Assembly (NCBI RefSeq): GCF_020164435.1
Contig: NZ_JAIUDQ010000010.1
Span: forward strand, 62,001-126,000
DNA: 64,000 bases
Direction of reading: 5' to 3'
Source of the DNA: Phyllobacterium lublinensis
GTDB lineage: Bacteria > Pseudomonadota > Alphaproteobacteria > Rhizobiales > Rhizobiaceae
Below the pieces are notes generated by a model. That model ran no database searches. It was not told the origin of the DNA and saw nothing but the letters and a program-made list of their open reading frames with translations. Position 1 is the first letter of the stretch. Every line of letters starts with the position of its first letter. Below, in pieces: positions 47,293 through 55,966 of this stretch. The translations under genes were made by a program, and so were the position numbers.

Positions 47293-48222
47293 ATGACACA
47301 AGACGCGCCGACACCGCCATTTACAGTGGCCGCCCTCTACCGCTTTGCCCGGTTGGACCACTATGAGTCGCTCCAGCAACCATTGGCGCAGCTGTGTTGT
47401 GGTGAGGGCATCAAAGGCACGCTGCTTCTGGCTGCGGAAGGCATCAATGGTACCGTTGCGGGGTCCGCGGCGGCGATCGGGAAACTCGTTGATTTTCTTG
47501 AAGCAGAACCAGCCGTTGCCGGGATGGAGCTCAAATATTCACATGCCGGCGAGATGCCGTTCAAGCGCATGAAAGTGCGCCTGAAGAAGGAGATCGTCAC
47601 GATGGGCGTCGAGGATATCGACCCCCTGAAGAGTGTGGGTACCTATGTTCCGGCCGGAGAATGGAATGCGCTCATCTCCGATCCCGACACGATCCTCATA
47701 GACGCACGCAACGATTATGAAACGGCAATCGGTACGTTCCAGGGGGCGATCGATCCGCAGACGAAAACATTCAGGGAGTTCCCCGAGTGGGTCGAGAACC
47801 ATCGCGAGGAACTCGAAGGCAAAAAGATTGCCATGTTCTGCACCGGCGGCATTCGCTGTGAGAAAGCGACGGCGTTTGTAAAAGGTCTTGGCTTCGATGA
47901 TGTCTTCCACCTGAAGGGCGGCATCCTGAAATATCTCGAGGATGTGCCGGCCGAGCAGAGCCGCTGGGAAGGCGAATGCTTTGTCTTCGACGAGCGTGTT
48001 TCGGTGGGCCATGGCCTTGTCGAGGGTGAGGCGGAGCTGTGCCACGCCTGCCGTAATCCCATCCAGCCCGAGGACAAGCTTTCGCCGCTGTTTGAGGAGG
48101 GCGTTTCCTGTCCGAATTGCTATCACGAGCGGACAGATGAGGACCGCGCGCGCTTTGCCGAACGGCAAAAGCAGGTGAGGTTGGCGAAGGAACGGGGCGA
48201 GAAGGCCCATATCGGTTCCTAG
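47293..48222 (+). CDS. trhO: tRNA uridine 34 hydroxylase TrhO (rhodanese family)
   Basis: The product has 309 residues from [20 protein letters not shown]; a TTG four codons upstream is not needed. It catalyses oxygen-dependent 5-hydroxylation of U34 in certain tRNAs. The N-terminal acylphosphatase-like domain ([35 protein letters not shown]) is followed by a rhodanese domain ([20 protein letters not shown]; active Cys in [13 protein letters not shown]). The C-terminal Zn-like cysteines CHACRNPIQ and CPNCYHERT are also present. All family parts are present. Confidence 0.93.
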   Translation: MTQDAPTPPFTVAALYRFARLDHYESLQQPLAQLCCGEGIKGTLLLAAEGINGTVAGSAAAIGKLVDFLEAEPAVAGMELKYSHAGEMPFKRMKVRLKKEIVTMGVEDIDPLKSVGTYVPAGEWNALISDPDTILIDARNDYETAIGTFQGAIDPQTKTFREFPEWVENHREELEGKKIAMFCTGGIRCEKATAFVKGLGFDDVFHLKGGILKYLEDVPAEQSRWEGECFVFDERVSVGHGLVEGEAELCHACRNPIQPEDKLSPLFEEGVSCPNCYHERTDEDRARFAERQKQVRLAKERGEKAHIGS

Positions 48223-48351
48223 CCCTGCGAAGAATCTGCAGAACCACGCACCCTCTTCTGCCTTCCCATAAATTGCTCTCCTGTCATTGCAATGCCATGA
48301 ACCGGGACCTAACTAAGCGGGGCGAATTCATGCAGCCAAGAGGAGATTTGC

Positions 48352-49065
48352 ATGCTTGATCCGAAGAAGATTCTCGATGATTTCCTGGGGAGCAGCATAC
48401 CCGGAACAGGAACCTCGGTTCGCGATACGGCCGGCAAGGCAACACAGATGGCCAAGGACAATCCGCTTGCTGCAGGCGCTCTGGCTGCAATCCTGCTTGG
48501 TACGGGTACTGGCCGCGAAATCACCGGCGGCGCACTGAAGCTCGGCGGCCTCGCTGCCGTCGCAGGGCTGGCCTACAAGGCCTACCAGAATTATCAATCG
48601 GGCAAGGCGCCGACCGAGGCAACGCAGACCGCCGGCGGCGAGTTGTTGCCGCCACCGGACGATTCAAGTTTCCATCCTGAAACAGCCCCGCAGGGCGAGC
48701 ATGAATTTGCGCTGGTGCTGGTGCGTGCCATGATCGCCGCCGCCCGCGCCGATGGACATATCGACGACGAAGAACGGGCACGCATCACCGAAAAACTGTC
48801 CCTTTCCGGCATGAACAGCGATACGCAGGAATTTCTCGCCAACGAGTTGAGTGCTCCGGTGGATATCGATGCGCTCGTTGCGGCTGCCGTAACCGACGCG
48901 CAGAAAGTCGAACTCTACACCGCTTCCCGCCTGACCATCGAGCCGAAGACCCGGGCCGAGCGCGGTTATCTCGACCTATTGGCTGGGCGTCTCAAATTGC
49001 CTGACAGCCTGATCGATCACATCGAAGCAACTGTGGCCAATGTGAAGGCGAATACTGCCGCCTGA
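48352..49065 (+). CDS. DUF533 (YebE/TerB-like) membrane-associated protein
   Basis: The product has 237 residues with AGAGGAGA before the ATG. The N-terminal half is rich in Gly and Ala with one or two hydrophobic segments (LAAGALAAILLGTGTG, LGGLAAVAGLAYKAY). The C-terminal half (about 120-230) is the TerB-like helical bundle: LVLVRAMIAAARADGHIDDE, then ERARITEKLSLSGM with the conserved Asp-Gly-His-Ile-Asp. Function is unknown; the family is grouped with metal-sensing or stress proteins. Single gene, followed by a convergent aminotransferase. Confidence 0.85.
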   Translation: MLDPKKILDDFLGSSIPGTGTSVRDTAGKATQMAKDNPLAAGALAAILLGTGTGREITGGALKLGGLAAVAGLAYKAYQNYQSGKAPTEATQTAGGELLPPPDDSSFHPETAPQGEHEFALVLVRAMIAAARADGHIDDEERARITEKLSLSGMNSDTQEFLANELSAPVDIDALVAAAVTDAQKVELYTASRLTIEPKTRAERGYLDLLAGRLKLPDSLIDHIEATVANVKANTAA

Positions 49066-49125
49066 CACGCTGCAAAGCGGTGGTGCGTGGTTCGCCCCTT
49101 CGCACCACCATGTCCGCAGCCTTGA

Positions 49126-50295
49126 CTATTTCGTCAGAAACTTCTCGATGCGTTCAATGGCACGCACGATGTTTTCTTCCGAGTTGGCATAGGAGAGGCG
49201 AATGTAGCCTTCGCCGAGAATGCCGAAATCCGGGCCGCCGATCAGCGCCACGCCAGCTTCGTCGAGAAGCGCCGCAGCCAGCTGCTTGGCGGGCCAGCCG
49301 GTCTCCTTGACATTGGGGAAGGCATAAAAGGCACCCTTCGGTGTCGCGCAGCTGATGCCGGGCAGGCTGTTGAGTCCGTCGACGACGATCTTGCGGCGGT
49401 TGTCGAAGGCCTTGCACATCTTGATCACATCGTCCTGCGGCCCGTCGATGGCGGCGATGCCGGCGAGCTGGCTCGGGGCGTTGACGCACGACCAGCAATT
49501 GACCGCGAGCTTGCGCACCTTGTCATACAGCTGGTCCGGCCAGATCGACCACCCCATGCGCCAACCGGTCATCGCCCAGGTCTTCGACCAGCCATTGAGG
49601 ATGATCAACCGGTCGCGGATCTCCGGGAAGGAGAGGAGGGAGCAATGCTCCTCGCCGTCATAGGTCATGACGTCATAGATTTCGTCCGACATGATGGCTA
49701 CATGCGGGTGCGCCTCCAGACCTTTGACAAGCTTTTCGATTTCCGCCTTTGGCGTAACGCCCCCCGTGGGGTTGGCAGGAGAATTGAGGATCAGGAGCCG
49801 GGTCTTCGGCGTGATCAATGCAAGGGTTTCTTCGGCCGAGAAGGCAAAGCCGTTCTCCTCGCGGATGGGAACAGGAATCGGCTTTGCTCCCGTGAACTCG
49901 ATCATCGAGCGGTAGATCGGGAAGCCGGGGTCTGGATAGAGAATTTCGGCGCCAGGTTCGCCGAAAATCAGGATGGCGGCAAACATGGTTACCTTGCCGC
50001 CGGGAACGATCATGACATTCTCGGGAGAAACCTCGACGCCCGTGGTGGTCAATGTACGGCGGACGACCGCCTCGCGCGCCGCAAGCAGCCCGGTTGCCGG
50101 CGTATAGCCGTGATGTCCGTCCCGCAACGCCTTGATCGCGGCCTCGACGATGTGGTCGGGCGTTTTAAAATCCGGCTGGCCGATGCCAAGATTGATGATA
50201 TCCTTGCCTTGCGCGGCGAGGGCAGTGGCGCGGGCAAGGACAGCAAAGGCATTCTCTTCACCGATACGGTCGAACCCGGAAATAGTACGCAGCAT
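49126..50295 (-). CDS. Class I/II pyridoxal-phosphate aminotransferase
   Basis: The product has 389 residues of the aspartate-aminotransferase type. Substrate and cofactor features are INLGIGQPDFKTPDHIVEAA, GYTPATGLLAAREAV, LILNSPANPTGGVT with the conserved Asn, IMSDEIYDVMTYDG, the Schiff-base Lys in GWSKTWAMTGWRMGW, and the carboxylate-binding Arg in GYIRLSYANSEENI. Its amino donor is not fixed by sequence (aspartate, alanine or aromatic). It is divergent from an acetyltransferase gene and convergent with the DUF533 gene. Confidence 0.9.
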   Translation of the reverse strand: MLRTISGFDRIGEENAFAVLARATALAAQGKDIINLGIGQPDFKTPDHIVEAAIKALRDGHHGYTPATGLLAAREAVVRRTLTTTGVEVSPENVMIVPGGKVTMFAAILIFGEPGAEILYPDPGFPIYRSMIEFTGAKPIPVPIREENGFAFSAEETLALITPKTRLLILNSPANPTGGVTPKAEIEKLVKGLEAHPHVAIMSDEIYDVMTYDGEEHCSLLSFPEIRDRLIILNGWSKTWAMTGWRMGWSIWPDQLYDKVRKLAVNCWSCVNAPSQLAGIAAIDGPQDDVIKMCKAFDNRRKIVVDGLNSLPGISCATPKGAFYAFPNVKETGWPAKQLAAALLDEAGVALIGGPDFGILGEGYIRLSYANSEENIVRAIERIEKFLTK

Positions 50296-50388
50296 TTTCT
50301 TGTCTCACATACAATTTTCAACTTCTGCTTTGTGCGTGTGCCATCGTATGGAGTCAAATACTCTTACATCATCAGGCGGGTAAAACTC

Positions 50389-51075
50389 ATGATTGATCTT
50401 GCAGACTGGACGCCGCGCCCTACTCCTGCCCGTGAGCCGCTCGACGGACGGTATGTGCGGCTCGAACCGCTTGACGCGACAAGGCATGGCGACGGACTTT
50501 ACGAAGCGTCGTCGGTTGCCGATGCCGATGACCGCTTCCGCTACCTCTTCGAAAATCCGGCGCAGGATCGCGAAGCCTTCAGGGCGTGGCTGGAGAAAGT
50601 CGAAGCGAGCAAGGATCCGCTTTTCTTCGCCGTCATCGACAAGGCAAGCGGCAAGGTCGCTGGGCGCCAGACGCTGATGCGCATCGACCCGGCTTTCGGC
50701 GTGATCGAGATCGGTAATATCTACTGGGGACCGCTTATCTCGCGCAAGCCGGCGGCGACAGAGGCACAGTTCCTGTTCATGCAATATGCCTTCGATGGTC
50801 TCGGCTACCGGCGCTACGAGTGGAAATGCAACAATGCAAATGAGCCCTCAAAGCGTGCCGCCGAGCGCTTCGGATTCAAGTTCGAGGGAATTTTCCGCCA
50901 GCACATGGTGCAGAAGGGCAAAAACCGCGATACGGCCTGGTACTCGGTCATCGACAGCGAATGGCCGGCACTGAAAACAGCCTACCAGGCCTGGCTCTCT
51001 CCGGATAATTTCGATGCCGATGGCAGGCAGATCAGGCGGCTGGAGGAGTTCCGGGTCAATAGCGCCGGTGAATAA
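50389..51075 (+). CDS. GNAT-family acetyltransferase (RimJ/RimL-like)
   Basis: The product has 228 residues from MIDLADWTPRPTPAREPLDG. An open frame continues far upstream but is antisense to the aminotransferase and not coding. The fold matches the RimJ/RimL-type GNAT group, with YVRLEPLDATRHGDGLYEAS, FRYLFENPAQDREAF and GVIEIGNIYWGPLISRKPAA. The region that binds acetyl-CoA is followed by YRRYEWKCNNANEPSKRAAE and RFGFKFEGIFRQHM. This subgroup (228 residues, 'GNAT family protein') is common in proteobacteria, with unknown amine substrate. Confidence 0.87.
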   Translation: MIDLADWTPRPTPAREPLDGRYVRLEPLDATRHGDGLYEASSVADADDRFRYLFENPAQDREAFRAWLEKVEASKDPLFFAVIDKASGKVAGRQTLMRIDPAFGVIEIGNIYWGPLISRKPAATEAQFLFMQYAFDGLGYRRYEWKCNNANEPSKRAAERFGFKFEGIFRQHMVQKGKNRDTAWYSVIDSEWPALKTAYQAWLSPDNFDADGRQIRRLEEFRVNSAGE

Positions 51076-51093
51076 TTGGCTGGCACAATGGTT

Positions 51094-51191
51094 TGCGTGG
51101 TTCGACAAGCTCACCATGAGGGACGTTGAGGATTGTAGTTGAGGCGCATGGAACGTTCATTGCATTCACGACCTCGTCGAACCACGCAATT
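51094..51191. repeat. Dispersed repeat, copy 2, with inverted ends
   Basis: TTTGCGTGGTTCGACAAGCT begins the left side, and GTCGAACCACGCAA at 51178-51191 is its reverse complement, so the element has matching inverted ends about 75 bases apart. The left side repeats the core found at 47094-47142. It fills the gap between the acetyltransferase gene and the small membrane protein gene. Confidence 0.65.
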
Positions 51192-51251
51192 TCCCCCGCC
51201 CTTGCATAAAAATCCAACAAGGTTACAACGCCCTAGATTGACCTGGAGGCG

Positions 51252-51470
51252 ATGAACGCGATGGATCCGAAAACCCGTAATGCGGCAATTGCAGCCTTTT
51301 GCATCATGCTCGGCTTTGGCATCGTAGCCTACTGGATGCCGACGCTGATGCTGGCACTGGGCGAACGCTCGACGCTCGCAGCGGGTATCTTCGCCATTGT
51401 CTTCGTGGCCGGGTTCTTCCTGGTTTTCTGGCTGCGGGCCAGAAAACAGCATGAGGATGAGCGGTCGTAG
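51252..51470 (+). CDS. Small two-helix membrane protein
   Basis: The product has 72 residues with CTGGAGG just before the ATG. Two hydrophobic segments (about 11-31, IAAFCIMLGFGIVAYWMPTL, and about 43-62, IFAIVFVAGFFLVFWL) are joined by a short loop, and a charged tail ends it. No family is recognised; small proteins of this kind are common in rhizobia. The strong ribosome binding site and clean helices make it likely to be real. Confidence 0.65.
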   Translation: MNAMDPKTRNAAIAAFCIMLGFGIVAYWMPTLMLALGERSTLAAGIFAIVFVAGFFLVFWLRARKQHEDERS

Positions 51471-51544
51471 GCCATTTCCATTTCTCTCCGAGCCATGGAA
51501 GTGCTCCAAGTATTGGTTTTACGCAGCTCCGGACGAAAAACCTA

Positions 51545-52594
51545 CTAGAACCGTCTCGATGCGGTCAGGAGCAGGGCGCCGATCAGGACGATAAACAAAG
51601 CTCCACTGACCTCGATGATGTTTTGAAGGCGGCCGGACAGCGCGGCAGCGCCTGAAATTCGCAACGCAGCGTTCTTGGCAGTGACGGCGAGTGTTGCCAG
51701 GATCGCAACGGTAATGAACGTTCCAAGCGCCATTGCGAAGACCGAAAGCACGCCGCCGAGAATGAGCCCGTTCAGCAGCGAGAAGGTGAGCACGATGAGT
51801 GCTCCCGAGCAGGGACGCAGGCCAACCGCCACAATGGCCGCCCAGGCGGTCTTCCAGTTGAATTCACCAGAGAGCATCGCTGGATCCGGGGCGTGCGAAT
51901 GGCCGCAAGTCGCGCACACTTCGCCTTCGGCATGATGGTGGTGTTCATGTCCGTGGCCATCATGGCCATGGTCGTGCGAATGGTGGTGATGGTCATGGTC
52001 ATGATGATGGTGGTGGTGACCGTGATTATGCTTCTCAGGTAAAAGATGGACCGCCCTAGGGCGGAACAACAGCGGTACCTTGCGCCACAGCAACGCCAGG
52101 CCGAAGGCGATGATCAGCACGAAGCTTGCAATCTCCATGTAATGTGCGGCGTCGTCCATCGAGACCGTTGTGCCACGCAGCACCAGGAAGGTGAGACCGA
52201 TGACGAAGAGCGCGGTGAACGCCTGCAGCATCGACGATGCAAAGGAGAGAAGCACGCCGCGCTTCAACGTCGTCTCATTGGCCAGCATGTAGGAGGAAAT
52301 CACGGCCTTGCCGTGCCCGGGACCCACCGCGTGGAGGATACCGTAGAGGAATGACAGTCCGACGAGTATCGAAGCTTGCCATGGGTCCTCACGCATCGCC
52401 TTGAGTGCGTGGGTCATGGCGAGGTAGAATTCGCGCTGCTGCACATTGATCCAGAGGATGAATGTGGCGAAGGGGCCGGTGGGTTGCATGGCCACCTCGT
52501 TCGACCCTATTCCGAGCGACGACTGTGCCAGCGCATGGCCGCCGACGAGTGCCACGAGAACCAAAGCGCCAAAAAGGGTTCGTTTCCGCATCAT
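51545..52594 (-). CDS. NicO/RcnA-type nickel-cobalt transporter with His-rich loop
   Basis: The product has 349 residues from the ATG at 52594. A signal or first helix (LFGALVLVALVGGHALA) is followed by about six membrane helices. A cytoplasmic or periplasmic loop near 195-240 is extremely His-rich (about 30 His, alternating with Asp and Gly) and carries a CATCGHSH motif. The NicO core has LYGILHAVGPGHGKAVISSY and AIVAVGLRPCSGALIVLTFS, the two motifs of the NicO/NreB-like transport group. It probably exports or handles Ni2+/Co2+ (or possibly other divalent ions). The gene follows the DUF1007 gene by 11 bases, and this DUF1007-NicO pair is a conserved operon. Confidence 0.88.
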   Translation of the reverse strand: MMRKRTLFGALVLVALVGGHALAQSSLGIGSNEVAMQPTGPFATFILWINVQQREFYLAMTHALKAMREDPWQASILVGLSFLYGILHAVGPGHGKAVISSYMLANETTLKRGVLLSFASSMLQAFTALFVIGLTFLVLRGTTVSMDDAAHYMEIASFVLIIAFGLALLWRKVPLLFRPRAVHLLPEKHNHGHHHHHHDHDHHHHSHDHGHDGHGHEHHHHAEGEVCATCGHSHAPDPAMLSGEFNWKTAWAAIVAVGLRPCSGALIVLTFSLLNGLILGGVLSVFAMALGTFITVAILATLAVTAKNAALRISGAAALSGRLQNIIEVSGALFIVLIGALLLTASRRF

Positions 52595-52605
52595 TCCATT
52601 CCCTG

Positions 52606-53265
52606 TCACCCCTTTGGGGCGCATTCAATTTCGAGCCGCGTCGCAAATATCTTCGACATGTTCGTGCCGGTCGGATCGTTGAAGAAGGCCTCGGTAAGCG
52701 TTCCCTGGTTGGCGGCGATCGCTTGGTCTGGGTCCGGTCGGACCACCTTTTGCGTGCAGCTGCCGGGAAGTCCCTTGACGTGAATATCCGTGTCGTTGAC
52801 GTAATCGATGGCCGTGTAGAACGTCGGGTCATAGACACCGAAGCTGGTCTTCTTGCCGAGAGTGAGCGGCTGTTTGGGTGTACTTTCGAAGATGATCAGC
52901 AGCTGATTGTTCTGGAAGTCGGCCAGAAGATTGGCAGGTGCAGCCATGGCGACACTCTTGCCGTCGAGTGTCACAGTCTGGAAGTAATCATACTCGGAGA
53001 TGGACTGGCTGATCGTGCTGGCGAGGTCCGCCAGTTCCTTGTCGTCGAGCTTCATATCGGCATTCTTGTCGAACTCGACCAGCACGGTACTCGAGAACAG
53101 GTCATCGAAACGCCAGACGTGGCCGAGCTTTTCGACGGTTCCATCGGGTTTGATGGTAAGATCCAGCCGCGCTTCCGCAAAGACGTGCGGGTGCACATGG
53201 GCAGGTGTGGCGAACATCAAAGCCGCCGCAAGCGCGCCGCTGAAAACCGCGAATCTCTGGAGCAT
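52606..53265 (-). CDS. DUF1007 periplasmic protein, partner of the NicO transporter
   Basis: The product has 219 residues with signal peptide MLQRFAVFSGALAAALMFAT ending AHA/H. The mature N-terminus begins HVHPHVFAEARLDLTI, a His-rich start likely to bind metal. The body has VWRFDDLFSSTVLVEFDKNA and an acidic stretch KNADMKLDDKEL, the DUF1007 hallmark. The family is the usual companion of NicO transporters and probably delivers or buffers the ion. The gene is directly upstream of the transporter gene on the same strand. Confidence 0.88.
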   Translation of the reverse strand: MLQRFAVFSGALAAALMFATPAHVHPHVFAEARLDLTIKPDGTVEKLGHVWRFDDLFSSTVLVEFDKNADMKLDDKELADLASTISQSISEYDYFQTVTLDGKSVAMAAPANLLADFQNNQLLIIFESTPKQPLTLGKKTSFGVYDPTFYTAIDYVNDTDIHVKGLPGSCTQKVVRPDPDQAIAANQGTLTEAFFNDPTGTNMSKIFATRLEIECAPKG

Positions 53266-53328
53266 GGATGACCCTTTGTGAGTTGCTGCACAGGACATTC
53301 CGAACTTGGCGAAATTGGGACCAATGTT

Positions 53329-54228
53329 CTAGACCTTGCGATTGTCCTTGAACCATTTGGCGAGAAAATCGACGAGCACCCGTACCTTTGCCGGAAGGTA
53401 ACGGCGGTGCGGATAGACCGCATAGATACCGGCGTCGCGGGGTACGAATTCTTCGAGCACGCTGACGAGGCTGCCATTGGCGATATCGGCCCGTGCGATG
53501 AAGTCCGGAATCGATGCAAACCCCAGGCCGGCAAGTGCTGCCCGCCGTCCTGGAAGCGGGCTGTTGATCTCGAGGGGGCCACCGACCTGTACCGATATCG
53601 GCGCACCGTCTTCATTGAGGAATTGCCAAGCGGTGCGCGTGCGATTGTTGGTGTCAACGATACAGGGCAGGCCTGCGAGTTGCTCCGGCCGCGTGGGTCT
53701 GCCCACGCGCTCGACCAGTTGTGGCGAGCCGCACACGATGACGCGAAACGGCGCGATGCGCTTGGCGATGAGGGATGAGTCCTGGAGCCGGGTGATTCGA
53801 ATGGCGAGATCGAAACCCTCTTCCACAAGGTCGACAAAACGATCGTCGAGCCGCACGTCGAGAACGATGTCCGGTTGCTCGGCACAAAAATCGACGAGAC
53901 ATTGACCGATCTGCGCGTCGGCGAAAGATCGGGGAGCAGAAATCTTAATCCGGCCCTTGATGTCGCTGCTCGATTCGCGCACCGCCTCCTGGAGGCTTTC
54001 GACCTCGCGCAAGATCTCGCTGGCACGCTGGTAATAGGTGTGTCCTGACTCCGTCAGTGAAAATTGCCGGGTTGTCCGGTTGAGCAGAAGCGCACCGAGT
54101 TCGTCCTCCAGCTCGCGTACATATTTGGAGAGGAGTGCCTTCGACCGGCCGATCTTGCGCGCCGCCGCGGAGAAGCCCTCGGCCTCCACGACATCGATAA
54201 ATGCGCGCATGCGGGTGAGCGTATCCAC
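53329..54228 (-). CDS. LysR-family transcriptional regulator
   Basis: The product has 299 residues. The winged-helix domain opens MDTLTRMRAFIDVVEAEGFS and continues with AAARKIGRSKALLSKYVREL. The effector domain (about 90-295) is of the periplasmic-binding type, for example GRIKISAPRSFADAQIGQCL. It belongs to the CrgA/LeuO-like group that often acts on a neighbouring operon. It is downstream of the amidase gene with only one base between them, so it is probably made from the same message and may control it. Confidence 0.88.
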   Translation of the reverse strand: MDTLTRMRAFIDVVEAEGFSAAARKIGRSKALLSKYVRELEDELGALLLNRTTRQFSLTESGHTYYQRASEILREVESLQEAVRESSSDIKGRIKISAPRSFADAQIGQCLVDFCAEQPDIVLDVRLDDRFVDLVEEGFDLAIRITRLQDSSLIAKRIAPFRVIVCGSPQLVERVGRPTRPEQLAGLPCIVDTNNRTRTAWQFLNEDGAPISVQVGGPLEINSPLPGRRAALAGLGFASIPDFIARADIANGSLVSVLEEFVPRDAGIYAVYPHRRYLPAKVRVLVDFLAKWFKDNRKV

Positions 54229-54229
54229 G

Positions 54230-55423
54230 TCAGGCCAGCCTTTCCGAAGCAGTCAAAATTGCGCGGCCCAGGCTGATCAGAGCGCGGTCGCTGCCTTTTG
54301 GGCCGAGCAGGGAAATGCCGAACGGCGCCCCGTGGACAGCGCCAATAGGCAGGGTGATCTGCGGAAAGCCGGACAGGCCCGAAAGACAGAACAACCGCAC
54401 GCAACGTTCGCGATAGGCCTGTGAATCGTCGAACGAGATGGTGACAAGCGGTGCAGCACCGGGGACCGTCGGCAGGACCATGACGCTGTCATCCCCGAGC
54501 AGGTCCGACAATTCGCTGCGGAATAGTTCGCGCCGTTTCATCTGCGACCTATAGGCCGCAAGGTCTATGGTCGAACCATATTCGAAGCGTTCCCTCACTG
54601 CCGGCCCGAGGTTCCGCTCTTTCCTGGAAATCCACGCGCCGTGCGCAGCCCAGGCTTCGAAACCCTGGATCTGCCGCAAACAAAGATAAAGGTCGTCCAT
54701 CGAGGCGGTGGGCTGGCGCGCTGACCGCGCCTGGCCAAGATGGGCGCAGACGATCGCATACATTGCGCGGTAGGCGGCATCTTCCGCTTCACCTAGCAGG
54801 AGGTGCTCGAGCAGGGGAATGAACAGGGGGCGATTGAGCCTGAATTCCTGATCGTCAGGCCCGAGCAGAACCGCGCCGACCTTTTCATAGAGTGCGATAT
54901 CGCGGGCGAACCAGCCAAACGTATCGAGCGAGGGTGCCAGCGGCATGGTTCCTTGGAGCGAGATGCGTCCATGGGTGGTCCGGAGCCCGACCAGACCGCA
55001 GAAACTGGCAGGTGCGCGAATCGAACCGCCCGTGTCGGAACCAACCGCGATCGTGGCGAGCCCGCCGGCGACGGCCGATGCAGAACCCGAAGACGAACCG
55101 CCAGAAACGCGATCCGGCGCGTTCGGGTTCACGGGATGGGGGTAATGCACGTTCTGGCCCATCATGGAAAAGGCCAGCTCGTCCGTCTGCGTCTTGCCGA
55201 CAAACCTTGCCCCGGCATCGAACAGTGCCTGTACAGCCGGGGCTGTTCTGGTTGCAGCAGGTGATTCGTCGGCTTTTTGCGGATTTCCTCCACCGGTGAC
55301 GAGACCCGCGACATCGAATATGTCCTTGACCGCCAAAGTTTCACCGTTCAGCGGGCCTTTGCCAGAAGAAAGGTTAACCGTTGGTAAATCCAAAAGGGCA
55401 TTCAGGGGCGAAATTGTGCGCAT
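54230..55423 (-). CDS. Amidase-signature family hydrolase
   Basis: The product has 397 residues, a short member of the amidase-signature family. The Ser-cisSer-Lys triad is visible: Lys in GETLAVKDIFDVAG, cis-Ser in RVSGGSSSGSASAVAG, and nucleophilic Ser in VGSDTGGSIRAPASFCG. The family cuts aliphatic or aromatic amides, aminoacyl-tRNA amides, or allophanate; which one cannot be told. No signal peptide is seen. It is the first gene of a two-gene unit with the LysR regulator. Confidence 0.88.
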   Translation of the reverse strand: MRTISPLNALLDLPTVNLSSGKGPLNGETLAVKDIFDVAGLVTGGGNPQKADESPAATRTAPAVQALFDAGARFVGKTQTDELAFSMMGQNVHYPHPVNPNAPDRVSGGSSSGSASAVAGGLATIAVGSDTGGSIRAPASFCGLVGLRTTHGRISLQGTMPLAPSLDTFGWFARDIALYEKVGAVLLGPDDQEFRLNRPLFIPLLEHLLLGEAEDAAYRAMYAIVCAHLGQARSARQPTASMDDLYLCLRQIQGFEAWAAHGAWISRKERNLGPAVRERFEYGSTIDLAAYRSQMKRRELFRSELSDLLGDDSVMVLPTVPGAAPLVTISFDDSQAYRERCVRLFCLSGLSGFPQITLPIGAVHGAPFGISLLGPKGSDRALISLGRAILTASERLA

Positions 55424-55589
55424 CGTTCAATGATTCTAGGTCATTTGCCGTTGTCTGTTCAATGAATAAAAAATTTCCGCCGGACCCATATTTTTCATTG
55501 ATTGGACACATCTTTGTCCTTATATGGCCCTTGCCCAAAGTCGCACGTGCCTGTGGGTGTCCGCCGATCCTCATAATGGTGAGGAAACG

Positions 55590-55966
55590 GTATGGTACCT
55601 GGAACTAACCCCTCCAGTCAGTTTAGCGGCCTACTGCTGAACTGAGGACATCTTGAAGCAACGACGGTGCGGGCCTTTCTGGTGTCTTCCGGCTGTCCAT
55701 AAGCCGGGATTACTGAAGAGGCACACCTTCATTGCCGGTAGTGCGGATGGGTTCATCCAAACCAAGGCAGACAAAGCGGATTTACGCGAACTTTAGCGTG
55801 GGTCCATCGCCGCATGAATCTTTCCCGTGGTTCCAGCATCTCCAAAGGCTGGCCTCGCGCTGGACCGACTCACGCACTTTGTCCCTGCGGTCGAACGGGC
55901 GCACCCCGTGAAATCGCGACTTGCTTAAGGCGGCCGGAAGTGCCGCTACGGATTGGAGACCCAACG
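55590..55966 (+). promoter_or_regulatory. Long structured leader of the ornithine decarboxylase gene (candidate speF motif)
   Basis: About 375 bases precede the decarboxylase ATG with no convincing gene. Short complementary segments occur, for example GGTATGGTACC near 55590-55600, CAGTTTAGC with GCTGAACTG around 55618-55638, and CCGGCTGTCC..GCCGGG around 55691-55707. In alphaproteobacteria a conserved RNA, the 'speF' motif, lies in just this position and is thought to tune decarboxylase expression to polyamine supply. I assign it mainly by position and length; I did not verify the consensus. A start codon at 55814 inside the leader is rejected. Confidence 0.5.

Noticed and set aside
49645..50388. 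N-terminal extension of the acetyltransferase by 248 codons
   Set aside because: It is antisense to the aminotransferase and carries no GNAT features; the family starts at MIDLADW.
51930..52040. Repeated cat/atg/gtg triplets that look like a simple-sequence repeat or array
   Set aside because: It is the coding sequence of the His-rich loop of the NicO transporter, read on the other strand, not a CRISPR or DNA repeat.
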